Shown here piece by piece: positions 51,037 to 59,620 of a stretch of 64,000 nucleotides of DNA (positions are counted from its first letter, which is position 1; every line of letters starts with the position of its first letter). The stretch spans positions 186,001-250,000 of the forward strand of contig DAIQON010000001.1 in the NCBI GenBank assembly GCA_036787835.1, read 5' to 3'. The notes under the pieces are model-generated. The model saw nothing but the letters and a program-made list of their open reading frames with translations, was not told the origin of the DNA and ran no database searches. This stretch comes from DAIQON01 sp036787835. GTDB taxonomy: Bacteria; Patescibacteriota; Saccharimonadia; Saccharimonadales; UBA4665. Position numbers and translations under genes: made by a program.

Positions 51037-52362
51037 ATGGCTTCAAGCCAAGGCCCAGAACAACCTACATTGTACGTTCGCGCCATTGAATCTGGGCAGA
51101 TGATTGCACATGATTTTTCGCTTGACGGTCTAGTAGCAGTATCTACGGCTGAGAGTAATCTTCATTTCCAAAATGTTCTTACCTACGTTAGACGCTCAAT
51201 GATGTTAAGAGATACCGTAGGGCCGGTGACTCCAGAGATGGAGACGCAAAGAGAAGAATATAATCGTTTAGCCAGGGAAAGCTACGATATGGCTACCGGA
51301 ATAGATAAGCTATTTCCTGCTTTTAGACATCGAGAAATAACCAGGGAAAGGGCATCGCACTTTTTAAATTATCAAAAGGTTACCGATAGATATTACTTGG
51401 CCCCAGATAGACTTCGAGCCGCCTTTATCAGAAGACACGAACTAGTGGATAGTTTTAGGCGTGAACAGTGGTTTAGGAAATCTAGAGCCAATCGTGAGAG
51501 GGGGATACATCTTCCTAAAAGGCTTGTAGTAGAGCCAAAACGAGGCACTCTTAGTGCCGAAGAGCTTACGCTTAATGATCAGGAAAGAATGTCCGCAAGC
51601 TATAGAGATACACGAGCAGGATTTTTGCCTACCACCGATAAGGAAAAAACTTTTGTGCTTGGGGCGCTAAATTATCTAAACAACCCCGATTTTCCTTTGT
51701 ATATGACCAATCAATTGTTAGAAGTAATAAATAGAACGATGAGAATAAAAAAGAACCCAGAAATCGATTATCTAGATCGTGACCGGGTAACCATCACTCT
51801 AGTCTATGAATTAGAAGATTATATTAAGAATGCCGTTGCATCTAGGGCAGCTTTAGAGGAACTTGATCTGAGACTTATAGACTGTGTAAATACCAGAGTT
51901 ACCGTGGCCGAGGAAGCTGAGCAACTCGCAGGAACTGAGGCTGGACTGATAGCCTTACTTCGCTACATCGACCTAAAGAAATATATGGATCATGGCGTTG
52001 GCGAGGTGTTTGCTAGACCAACTAAATTTACCGATGACGCTAGGGTAATGGATCGTGGCGAAGGTAAACATAAGACCGTCAATGACCAGTACACAAGCCC
52101 AGTAAATGACGAAGATGAGGTGCGTCGTATTCTAGCAGTAGTAGGTAATATGAAAATTGGTGAGATTAGGGGCGAGATTACATCAGCTATTATCGATCAG
52201 TCAAGACGAGAGAGTTTCCATAAACAAATACTTGAGCAAATCGCCAACCCGCCAGCCGACCTACCAGGCCCAGCGAGACGTGCGCTTAATAAAACTACTG
52301 AGTTGGCAAGAGAGATCTATACATCAATCTATCCTCCAGAAATAAAGGATGAAGTATCATAG
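51037..52362 (+). CDS. Unrecognised helical 441-residue protein
   Basis: 441 residues, rich in Arg and Glu, predicted mostly helical, cytosolic, no cysteine cluster. Segments such as EYNRLARESYDMATGIDKLFP and FVLGALNYLNNPDFPLYMTNQL look like folded domain cores, but I recognise no family. The ribosome binding site GTGAGGAG precedes the ATG at 51037. It lies between an acidic small protein and the dus gene (5-base gap), so it may be in one operon with dus. Confidence 0.65.
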   Translation: MASSQGPEQPTLYVRAIESGQMIAHDFSLDGLVAVSTAESNLHFQNVLTYVRRSMMLRDTVGPVTPEMETQREEYNRLARESYDMATGIDKLFPAFRHREITRERASHFLNYQKVTDRYYLAPDRLRAAFIRRHELVDSFRREQWFRKSRANRERGIHLPKRLVVEPKRGTLSAEELTLNDQERMSASYRDTRAGFLPTTDKEKTFVLGALNYLNNPDFPLYMTNQLLEVINRTMRIKKNPEIDYLDRDRVTITLVYELEDYIKNAVASRAALEELDLRLIDCVNTRVTVAEEAEQLAGTEAGLIALLRYIDLKKYMDHGVGEVFARPTKFTDDARVMDRGEGKHKTVNDQYTSPVNDEDEVRRILAVVGNMKIGEIRGEITSAIIDQSRRESFHKQILEQIANPPADLPGPARRALNKTTELAREIYTSIYPPEIKDEVS

Positions 52363-52367
52363 ATCCT

Positions 52368-53306
52368 ATGTTGGCTATATCGAAACTAAAAAAACCAATC
52401 TTTATATTAGCGCCAATGTATGACGTTACTGACACGGTATTTCGTCAGATTATTGCTGACTTAGCACCTCCAGATCTATTTTTTACAGAGTTTGTTAATG
52501 TCGATGGTCTACAAAGTAAGGGACGGCAAGAAATCATTAGCTACCTAGACTTTAGCCCAAAAGAGAAACCAATTATTGCTCAGGTATGGGGACTGCAGCC
52601 AGAAAACTATTTTAAAACAGTAAAAGAACTCAGTGCTATGGGATTTGCCGGGATAGATATAAATATGGGTTGTCCAGCAAAACCAGTAGTTAAAAACGGT
52701 GCCTGTGTCGCCCTTATCAATAATAGAGACTTAGCAAAAGAAATAATTCAAGCTACCAAAGAAGGCTTGGGTGAAGGCATGAGCTTAAGTGTTAAGACTA
52801 GACTTGGATTTAACGATATAGACTACACATGGCACGAATTTTTGCTCGGACAAGATCTGGATATGTTAATCGTTCATGGAAGAACCAAAAAAGAAATGAG
52901 CAAGGTGCCAGCTAACTGGGAAGCAATAAGTGAAGTAAGAAAGCTTAGAGATAAAATGTCGACGGATACTTTAATAATCGGCAATGGTGATGTTATGAGT
53001 AGAGTCCAAGGTAACGAGCTAGTAAATAAGTATGAGCTAGATGGCGTTATGATCGGCCGCGGAATATTCAGTGATCCGTATATCTTCTCTGAATCTAGTC
53101 CGTGGGAAAATTTATCTCCGGAAGAAAAGATAAAGTTATTTAAGAAGCACATTCAGCTATTTGAAGAGACCTGGAAGGGGACAAAACCAACTCAGCTTCT
53201 TAATAAATTCTGCAAAGTATATATTAATAACTTCCCCAGAGCTAAGGAAATGAGAGAAAAACTTATGAATGCCAACTCCACTCAAGAGCTACTAAAAATG
53301 CTTTAG
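52368..53306 (+). CDS. dus: tRNA-dihydrouridine synthase (Dus family)
   Basis: 312 residues, an FMN-dependent TIM barrel. It starts with IFILAPMYDVTDTVFRQI and has the catalytic Cys102 in NMGCPAKPVVKNGAC, SVKTRLGF, IVHGRTKKEMSKVPANW and GNGDVMS for FMN phosphate binding, GVMIGRGI near residue 220. It reduces uridines in tRNA D-loops. Which position is modified cannot be told. It follows the unknown 441-residue gene by 5 bases. Confidence 0.93.
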   Translation: MLAISKLKKPIFILAPMYDVTDTVFRQIIADLAPPDLFFTEFVNVDGLQSKGRQEIISYLDFSPKEKPIIAQVWGLQPENYFKTVKELSAMGFAGIDINMGCPAKPVVKNGACVALINNRDLAKEIIQATKEGLGEGMSLSVKTRLGFNDIDYTWHEFLLGQDLDMLIVHGRTKKEMSKVPANWEAISEVRKLRDKMSTDTLIIGNGDVMSRVQGNELVNKYELDGVMIGRGIFSDPYIFSESSPWENLSPEEKIKLFKKHIQLFEETWKGTKPTQLLNKFCKVYINNFPRAKEMREKLMNANSTQELLKML

Positions 53307-53433
53307 ATTACAGCTATATCTTGCTAATGCCAAAAATTCTAGTTTGGTGGGGCATTTTGTACGAAGTTAGAACCATCCTGACATACAGTAATATTTAGCT
53401 TGAGTACCTGGTGACCTCACAATACGCTAGTGC

Positions 53434-53461
53434 TTGCATTAATTTACCAAGCTCTTATGAT
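53434..53461 (+). promoter_or_regulatory. Candidate promoter of the four-cysteine protein gene
   Basis: TTGCAT (53434-53439), a 16-base spacer and TATGAT (53456-53461), followed by an AAAGGGAG ribosome binding site before the ATG at 53484. Confidence 0.5.
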
Positions 53462-53483
53462 GTAATTAAAGGGAGATATATTT

Positions 53484-53900
53484 ATGGCTATTTACGAAGA
53501 TGGTTCGGTAGAACTCTGTCCAGGCTGTCCAGCACAGAACAATTATTTAGGAGAAGCTGACCAGGACTCGATAGTAGTAGCCGCCACGCGACAATCTACT
53601 GTAGAACGTGATAGGACTGAATACGTTTTCGAGTTAGAGGTTGGTTTTGTTGACCCCGAGGGTGGAAAGTCAGAAGTAATTACTGGCTGGACCCACGTGC
53701 CCAAGAATTCCTCAAAGCCAAGTAAGGGTCTAAGAAGAGCTGAAAGCATAGGCAAGCGTACTGCAAGGGGTCTTATCGAGAGGGTAAGTCATTGTAGCCA
53801 AGCTAGCGTTGACGGTGAGGGCAAAAGATCTTGTCCAGCATTTTCTCAAGATGTATTTAGGGCGATGGTTGATGAAGCACAACACCAACAACCTAGCTAG
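53484..53900 (+). CDS. Unrecognised small protein with two cysteine pairs
   Basis: 138 residues. Cys12 and Cys15 (ELCPGCPAQ) and Cys104 and Cys117 could bind a metal or cluster. The centre is a beta-rich segment (YVFELEVGFVDPEGGKSEV) and then a basic helix (LRRAESIGKRTARGLIERV). No signal peptide. It has its own promoter. CPGC-type motifs occur in zinc ribbons, but the long distance between the pairs is atypical. Function unknown. Confidence 0.65.
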   Translation: MAIYEDGSVELCPGCPAQNNYLGEADQDSIVVAATRQSTVERDRTEYVFELEVGFVDPEGGKSEVITGWTHVPKNSSKPSKGLRRAESIGKRTARGLIERVSHCSQASVDGEGKRSCPAFSQDVFRAMVDEAQHQQPS

Positions 53901-53975
53901 TAAAACTAGTATATATCATGCTGCCTGGTCATTCCTTTATAGATAGATCTACACCGGAATTGAACTAGGTTTATA

Positions 53976-54536
53976 TTATTCAGCTTGAATTTGCTTAACT
54001 GCTTGTTCAAAGGCTTGCATATCAGTGTTTGCTTGGTTCTGAATTGTTGTATCTGATGAACATGCTGCCTGAGGATGAGTATAGAAGTAGTAATAGTTCC
54101 CGACTTTTACAGCATCGATAGTGTGTTCTGATAGGAGTGTTTGATTTGTTTGAGGATCAATGTCTGTCGGAGAAAACCGAGTTATCACGCCCTCGCTTAC
54201 GTTGTTGGCAGCACACTGATCACTACTGTGTGATTGTACTGAGAGATAAGCATAGCCATTATTATAGTAGTAATATGCGTCAGAAATAGAACTTGTAAGA
54301 GGTATTTTTACTCCCCATTCTTTTATTACCATGTAGCTAGGCGTAGATGTTGTTGTGGTGTTCGTACTTTGGGTTTTTGGTTGTAATACAACCGTCTTAG
54401 TCACCGTAACAACCTTGGGCACAGTAGTCTTGTGATCCTTATATACCAAATATCCAACGCCACCTATAAGAACTAATACAAGAATTACTATCAATAACTC
54501 AACTACACTAAAACCTTTTTCGTTAAACTTAGACAT
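53976..54536 (-). CDS. Type IV pilin-like protein
   Basis: 186 residues. The prepilin signal is clear: a short basic leader, then GFSVVELLIVILVLVLIGGV, with Gly at -1, Phe at +1 and Glu at +5 of the processed protein. The rest is a Thr-rich spacer and a globular domain with Cys residues that could pair. Type IV pili are known in Saccharibacteria and serve in twitching and attachment to host bacteria. No other pilus gene is nearby, so it may be a minor pilin or pseudopilin. Confidence 0.8.
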   Translation of the reverse strand: MSKFNEKGFSVVELLIVILVLVLIGGVGYLVYKDHKTTVPKVVTVTKTVVLQPKTQSTNTTTTSTPSYMVIKEWGVKIPLTSSISDAYYYYNNGYAYLSVQSHSSDQCAANNVSEGVITRFSPTDIDPQTNQTLLSEHTIDAVKVGNYYYFYTHPQAACSSDTTIQNQANTDMQAFEQAVKQIQAE

Positions 54537-54736
54537 AAAACAATCCTTAAGGTTTAAATATTTACCTTAAGAATAGTTCAATAACTAAAAGATCACAATA
54601 AGCATAAGAAGTTTGGTGGACTTGAATGGAGCTTTTTGGAACCAGGTTTACGAACAATTTAGAGCTTGGTATAGGGAGTTTCACCATGCTCCAGTTGATA
54701 AGCTGTTAGTAACTGTCAGAGCTTCATAGAACCACA

Positions 54737-54991
54737 CTATCTATAAACATCTTTACGATGCCTAATCCGAAGTATGAGAATTTCATCGCCAGGTTTTAAC
54801 AAAACAATCAGTCTGTATGCTCCGACACGAAACCTATGAGTAGCACCTATATATTTAACAAGTGGTGTTGCAAATTCTATAGGGCTTTCTGTACTTTGCC
54901 AATACAAGAGCCTTGCCTTTAACCGTGATTGGAAGATTCTTGGTAATTTTTCTAGGTCTTTTTTCGCTGACTCCGAGAAAATAAACTGCAT
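54737..54991 (-). CDS. RelE/ParE-family toxin
   Basis: 84 residues, full length for RelE. Typical features are FSESAKKDLEKLP, GATHRFRVGAYRLIVLL and the C-terminal ILRIRHRKDVYR with basic residues used in mRNA cleavage by RelE proteins. It lies 6 bases downstream of the Phd/YefM-type antitoxin gene. RelE toxins cut mRNA in the ribosome A site; ParE toxins act on gyrase. The C-terminal His/Arg/Tyr pattern fits RelE better. Confidence 0.9.
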   Translation of the reverse strand: MQFIFSESAKKDLEKLPRIFQSRLKARLLYWQSTESPIEFATPLVKYIGATHRFRVGAYRLIVLLKPGDEILILRIRHRKDVYR

Positions 54992-54997
54992 AATGAC

Positions 54998-55243
54998 CTA
55001 GTCTTTTATATTAGAAAATACTTCCTCAAGCGTATATGTTTTATCCGCTGCAGCAACCTTTAGGGTTGCCAAGAATTCAGTGTCTTGTGATTCTAGCAGG
55101 TCTTCTAAGTAGTCTAGGTCTATAAGAGCCAGATCAGGACGGCCCCGCTTAGTAATAATAGCCATCGTCTTTCCACCTCGGACTTTTTTTGCTATCTTTG
55201 AATAAGAATCACGAAGTTCTGTTGCCCCTACTATTGTAGTCAT
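54998..55243 (-). CDS. Phd/YefM-family antitoxin
   Basis: 81 residues. The N-terminal DNA-binding fold (IVGATELRDSYSKIAKKV and MAIITKRGRPDLALI) is that of Phd/YefM proteins, the C-terminal third should wrap the toxin. It precedes the toxin gene, the usual order, and has an AAGGAT ribosome binding site. A perfect promoter lies upstream (55268-55297), with repeated GTATA-type half sites that could be its operator. Confidence 0.88.
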   Translation of the reverse strand: MTTIVGATELRDSYSKIAKKVRGGKTMAIITKRGRPDLALIDLDYLEDLLESQDTEFLATLKVAAADKTYTLEEVFSNIKD

Positions 55244-55267
55244 AACGCTATCCTTTCGTATATTCTA

Positions 55268-55297
55268 ATTATACATTTCAAACGTATACTCTGTCAA
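55268..55297 (-). promoter_or_regulatory. Consensus sigma70 promoter of the toxin-antitoxin operon
   Basis: Read on the minus strand: TTGACA (55297-55292), an 18-base spacer and TATAAT (55273-55268), both perfect consensus. GTATAC and GTATAA half sites lie within the spacer, fitting autoregulation by the antitoxin. Confidence 0.8.
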
Positions 55298-55456
55298 TAG
55301 AATAAGCTTTGTGGTGGGGCGCACTGAACCAAGCTAGAACGATTTTGCTAACTATTGCACCCAAGCCTAGCAAATAGCGGTACTATAAAACTGATGGTAT
55401 TCTTAAATTGTGCAGAAAAATAAAAAAGTGCCCCAATAGGTGCGAGCCTAGTTATC

Positions 55457-56308
55457 TTGTCCTCAGCTTTTTATGCAAGCTATGGAATTTGGACAAAACT
55501 TATGGGTAGTTATCTTGGCGGCTACACAGCCTCTGCATTAAGAAGTATTTTGGTTCTAGTAATTCTTCTACCTGTCGCATTAATTTATAAAAGCCTCGGA
55601 CCCTTTAAATTGAAGAAAACCTGGCCGTACTGGTTAGGTTTAATAGGCTTCTCATTCTTCATATGGGGACCTTTATATTACGCCATACTACATGCTGGAA
55701 TTGGTATATCAATTAGCCTTAATTATGCATGTTACATAATTGGAATGTTCTTCTTCGGTTGGTTATTTGCTAACGAAAAATTCACAAAAGACAAGTTAAT
55801 ATCAGTAATCTTAGGAATTATAGGTATAAGTTTTATTTTCGGTCATAGTTTGTCGCACTTGGGCTGGATGCCTCTGAGTGCCGCGGCTTTAAGTGGAGCC
55901 TGTGCAGCTGGTGTGACGTTTTTCACTAAAATCATCCCTTATAAGACTACTCAGACAACAGTATCACTCTGGGTGTCGGCAGCTATAGCCAATACAATCA
56001 TGATTTTTGTAGTGCATGAAAGAGTACCATCAGTAGCCTGGAGTAAAGAATGGTTCTACTTATTAATTTTTGCTATAGCATCAATAATCGCTTCCTGGTG
56101 CTTGATTAGGGGACTCAAGTTAATTGATGCTGGAGCTGCTGGCATACTCGGTCTCTCAGAAATAATTTTTGGAGTATTATTTGGTGTAGTTTTTTTTCAC
56201 GAAAGTCTTGGTTTAATAGAAATTATTGGGGTAGCAGTAATTCTATCAGCAGCGGCAATACCCTACTTAAAGGATTACAGGGCTAATAATAAGAAAGTTA
56301 CTTCATAA
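55457..56308 (+). CDS. DMT-superfamily (EamA) transporter, N-terminus apparently frameshifted
   Basis: 283 residues from TTG 55457, with nine to ten membrane segments in two EamA repeats (SYLGGYTASALRSILVLVIL; later AAGILGLSEIIFGVLFGVVF). EamA proteins export or import metabolites such as amino acids. The start is doubtful: the same frame continues upstream to 55424 with family-like residues (APIGASLVIL) but no start, while a GTG at 55410 opens a typical leader (QKNKKVP) in another frame that stops at 55437. A one-base slip near the A-rich run would join them. This could be a sequencing error or a real mutation. Confidence 0.75.
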   Translation: MSSAFYASYGIWTKLMGSYLGGYTASALRSILVLVILLPVALIYKSLGPFKLKKTWPYWLGLIGFSFFIWGPLYYAILHAGIGISISLNYACYIIGMFFFGWLFANEKFTKDKLISVILGIIGISFIFGHSLSHLGWMPLSAAALSGACAAGVTFFTKIIPYKTTQTTVSLWVSAAIANTIMIFVVHERVPSVAWSKEWFYLLIFAIASIIASWCLIRGLKLIDAGAAGILGLSEIIFGVLFGVVFFHESLGLIEIIGVAVILSAAAIPYLKDYRANNKKVTS

Positions 56309-56499
56309 GGACAGAAAATGGTCTAGTGAGTAAACTTTATATATCATTGGTGGGGGTGGGTTGGATGAAATGGCACCAACTTAAGGCTGAGCTAGTAGGG
56401 ATGTGGAGAATACACAAGCCAATCCAAGATGCTAGGCTTTGATACTAATAGTTTGATGCACGAACTAGTTTTTATAGTTAGCTAAACAAGATAACTTAA

Positions 56500-57435
56500 C
56501 TAGAGATGGCTTTCATTATTCTGATCAATATCCGATATTTTTTGTTGAGTTGTATCGGCAGTGCTTTGATTATTTACAGTTTGGAGGTTCGCTTTTTTCT
56601 TATTAAAGTAACTTAAGGTGAAGAAAATACCCGAGATGAGACCCCCAATAATTAATGCAGGTATTGCTAATTCAAAACTAATTTTACCCTGGAGTAGTTG
56701 ATCAAATACATTTGGAGCAATACTTATACGATCGCTATAAGAGCTAAAGCCTCCTAATTCATCCTGAAAAGCCACACTTAGAGTTGAATTAGATGGAACT
56801 GATTGACCGATGTTTAGACTGACTATTCCATTGCTGTCTGTATTAACGGTTTTTTGGAAGATTATCTTGTCTGACGGCTCAAGTCCTCCAACACCATAAG
56901 TCACAGAAACTTTCATTGGCGAGTTTTTGAGCGGACTGTTTTTCTTATATGCTCTGAATGTGAGTTTATTTGTAAACCCTACAATAATCTTTTTACCATT
57001 TACGGGCTTAATAGTGTAGTTAGTTTGACCAGTTATACCTGAATTCCAATTCGGTTCAAAATATACACCTCTTATGCAAGAAGTGCTCGGGTCTGCTGTT
57101 TTTGTTACTAGGGTAAACTGTGAGTTATTAGGTATGGTGTTTATGAAATTTGCAGGAGCATTTATCAGGGCTGAGGAATAATAATACTTAACGTCACTGC
57201 AAAGTTGTCTTGATGCAGTTACGCCCTTAGTGCTATTTCCAGCATGATATGTCAATGTGATTATGCCATTGTTGCTTTGGGCCGAGTCGAAATTAACAGT
57301 TCCAATTACTCCTGTAGTGGGGATAGGATATATTTGTGAAGTTACCTCAGGAGGTGCTGCTAAAGCATCAATACTGATCAGTGTATACGGGAAGATGACG
57401 ACAGATAGAATCAGTATATATTTTAGCCGTTTCAT
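56500..57435 (-). CDS. Secreted/membrane-anchored surface protein, C-terminal anchor
   Basis: 311 residues from the ATG at 57435 (MKRLKYILILSVV), where a signal peptide starts; the longer frame to 57468 adds 11 residues in front of it. Cleavage is likely near ALAAPP. The exported part (about 30-245) is beta-rich with one Cys pair region and an Ig-like segment (KVSVTYGVGGLEPSDKIIF). A membrane segment lies at about 256-280, then a cytosolic tail. Function unknown; the layout is that of a type I surface protein. Confidence 0.65.
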   Translation of the reverse strand: MKRLKYILILSVVIFPYTLISIDALAAPPEVTSQIYPIPTTGVIGTVNFDSAQSNNGIITLTYHAGNSTKGVTASRQLCSDVKYYYSSALINAPANFINTIPNNSQFTLVTKTADPSTSCIRGVYFEPNWNSGITGQTNYTIKPVNGKKIIVGFTNKLTFRAYKKNSPLKNSPMKVSVTYGVGGLEPSDKIIFQKTVNTDSNGIVSLNIGQSVPSNSTLSVAFQDELGGFSSYSDRISIAPNVFDQLLQGKISFELAIPALIIGGLISGIFFTLSYFNKKKANLQTVNNQSTADTTQQKISDIDQNNESHL

Positions 57436-57672
57436 TATGCGGAGTATACCAGATTTATGTTCAAGCAATAATGTCTATGCCTAATAGACAATTGTAGGAT
57501 TCACTATATAAACAAGCATAATCGGAATGGTGGACCTATTAGAAAAAGATTTACACTTAATTACAGAAGAGTTAGTTAGATGGCGAGTTATCATCGGTGA
57601 TAAATACCTTACATATTTTATGAGAAAGGACTCAAACAGATTGCTTGATGTGCCTCAGGGTCTTAACACTAG

Positions 57673-58203
57673 TTAGAGTTTACTAATATTAACCTCAAAG
57701 CTAATACTCACTTCTTCTAGGAACTGTTTTAAACTTATGGTCATTATTCCAAAGTTCTTGCAAGCAGCAGGTAAATTCGTAGTCTTATTTTGGTTCTCCT
57801 GAGTAACTAAAATGAATTCTTTCTCATTTTCTGACTTATTATTATCTATCGCTAAAGCAACTAACCAAGGATCTGCATCTTCTTTTTCATTTTCTGGTTT
57901 TACGAGCTTAGGGTACTTTTGTACAACTTCAATCATATAAGCAACCTGTTCTGGTGTTTCTAGTGGGAAGTACTCCTTTTTAGGTGCTAACCATGCAGAA
58001 ACTTTGTCTGGATCTTTTGAGGCACTAACGATTTCTTCATAAACATACCTATGAGATATTATCTTACCGCTAGTTAGTAACTCGTCCAGCTTATCCCAAA
58101 CTGGCTTAGGAATTTCAATTGAATTTTCATTTATTCTATTTAATTCTATAAATATACTGGAATCAATTATATATATTCGCTCTGTCTCAGCGGGCTGGTT
58201 CAT
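57673..58203 (-). CDS. PIN-domain protein (DUF4411-like), putative toxin
   Basis: 176 residues. IYIIDSSIFIEL near the N-terminus gives the first PIN aspartate (Asp14), and EDADPWLVALAI holds the later acidic residues; FILVTQENQNKTTNLPAAC is typical of DUF4411 proteins. PIN domains are metal-dependent RNases. DUF4411 genes usually follow an HTH-ImmA gene, as here, with which they act as a toxin-antitoxin-like pair. One base separates the two genes. Confidence 0.83.
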   Translation of the reverse strand: MNQPAETERIYIIDSSIFIELNRINENSIEIPKPVWDKLDELLTSGKIISHRYVYEEIVSASKDPDKVSAWLAPKKEYFPLETPEQVAYMIEVVQKYPKLVKPENEKEDADPWLVALAIDNNKSENEKEFILVTQENQNKTTNLPAACKNFGIMTISLKQFLEEVSISFEVNISKL

Positions 58204-59307
58204 CTAAGTATCCTGCCTACTTAACCCCGCCACCTTTAACCCTAATACATCTCTAACTACCGAAGGACTTAATCTCTGTGAATCATATTCAGTTATAACA
58301 AAATCAAAGAATTTATTACCTCGTTGACTTTTACTGGTAAGAATTGGAGCGGGACCACCAGTAGAATCTCGTTTTTTATACTCCCTCTTCTTAGCTTGAA
58401 TTATTGCCATTAATTCTTTGTATAGTGAATCCTCTATCAAATCTAAGTTATGACATCTAATCAGAAATGCTTCTGCACTCACTCCTAAACTAGCAGCATT
58501 AGTTTTTAGCTCCTCGTAAGATATGGGAGGTATTACTTCGTCCTTGGGCATTAAGAATTCTGCTGCAAAGTGATTGCACTTTGCTTCGTTACCATAGGGG
58601 GTTCTTGCTCCATTATCAGTAAAACAAATTCCCGATTCACCTCCTATAATATGTGCTAGCTCATGAAATATAGTAAAGACTTTGCGGTTGTCAGATATTT
58701 TGCTATTTAGGGTTATAGCAAAAGGTTTACCTGTTTCTATATAGCTAAAGCCATCGAATTCTTCATTCTCTATAGGAAACTGGAATACAAAAATGCCTAG
58801 TTTTTCTTCAACCTTATGACGCCAGTACATAAAATTATTATTTCTAATTCTTCTTTGTTGAATAACAGAAGTGCCTAAAAGGTCCCTTAAGTACAAGCTT
58901 TGGTTTTCTTTGGTCAATCTAATATCTTTTAACCACTGGTATTGTTCTTCAATTTGTTTATTATTTACAGCGTCTCTATATAAAGCAAGATAACGACTAG
59001 TCCGTCTTATTGCCAATAATGTGTCTCTGTGCAATCCTTTTTGAGTTGAATTAAGATTACGATAATCATTTGGTTTTTTAACCTTACTAGGGACATCATT
59101 TAAAAAGAATGTAGGAACTTGTCTTTTATAGAATTTTGCAATTCTTCTTAGGTCTGTATACTTTAAGTCCTTACCACTAGACTCCCAAGCTTGAACGACT
59201 GCTTCGTCAGTATTAAGATGGTTGGCCGTATCACTTACATCAAAACCTAGCTCATTTCTAGCCCAAATGAGTATTTTTGGGTTTACATCTACTTTAAACA
59301 CGCTCAT
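58204..59307 (-). CDS. XRE-type HTH and ImmA/IrrE metallopeptidase protein
   Basis: 367 residues. An N-terminal HTH (about 10-62: LIWARNELGFDVSDTANHL, VVQAWESSGKDLKY) precedes an ImmA/IrrE-type zinc peptidase with His215-Glu-x-x-His219 (FHELAHIIGG) and a downstream Glu250 (FAAEFLMP). ImmA proteins cleave repressors to derepress mobile elements or stress genes. The pairing with a PIN (DUF4411-like) gene suggests it is the antitoxin or regulator. A repeat in the upstream region could be its operator. Confidence 0.88.
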   Translation of the reverse strand: MSVFKVDVNPKILIWARNELGFDVSDTANHLNTDEAVVQAWESSGKDLKYTDLRRIAKFYKRQVPTFFLNDVPSKVKKPNDYRNLNSTQKGLHRDTLLAIRRTSRYLALYRDAVNNKQIEEQYQWLKDIRLTKENQSLYLRDLLGTSVIQQRRIRNNNFMYWRHKVEEKLGIFVFQFPIENEEFDGFSYIETGKPFAITLNSKISDNRKVFTIFHELAHIIGGESGICFTDNGARTPYGNEAKCNHFAAEFLMPKDEVIPPISYEELKTNAASLGVSAEAFLIRCHNLDLIEDSLYKELMAIIQAKKREYKKRDSTGGPAPILTSKSQRGNKFFDFVITEYDSQRLSPSVVRDVLGLKVAGLSRQDT

Positions 59308-59620
59308 CTACACAAACCTCTATTGGTCTTATTCTAGCAGACTTAAGCCAATATAATATTTACGTCGCACATTCTCTATCTTACGACGTATCTTAACAGA
59401 GGTAAGGTCATTTATTTAACGACAAATGGCTTTGTCAAGGCTGTGATAAATTTTCATTACCCCTGTTAAAAAACATATTATACAATGTTGATATTTTTCA
59501 CTACTTTGCTATAAACTTAGCTATAAATAGTTCTTAGAAATTGACAAGTATAGCAAAAGTAGAGTATTTTAAATGTAATAAAATAGAACAAAAAAGAATC
59601 GAAAATCAAAAGGAAAAAGT
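59308..59620. promoter_or_regulatory. Divergent regulatory region between the HTH-ImmA gene and the acidic protein gene
   Basis: The only gap above 300 bases. It holds an inverted repeat TACGTCG (59361-59367) and CGACGTA (59384-59390), likely an operator for the HTH-ImmA protein, and on the plus strand TTGACA (59541-59546) with TATTTT (59565-59570) at 18 bases as promoter of the next gene. The rest is AT-rich with no credible gene. Confidence 0.6.

Noticed and set aside
53339..53400. Possible antisense tRNA remnant starting with TGGTGGGG
   Set aside because: The expected T-arm sequence and a cloverleaf could not be built.
56368..56445. 25-codon plus-strand frame in the gap after the DMT transporter
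   Set aside because: Very short, no start signals; possibly remnant sequence.
57527..57676. 49-codon plus-strand frame (starts MVDLLEKDLHLITEEL) before the PIN gene
   Set aside because: No ribosome binding site or promoter, overlaps the PIN gene end; could be a gene remnant but support is too thin.
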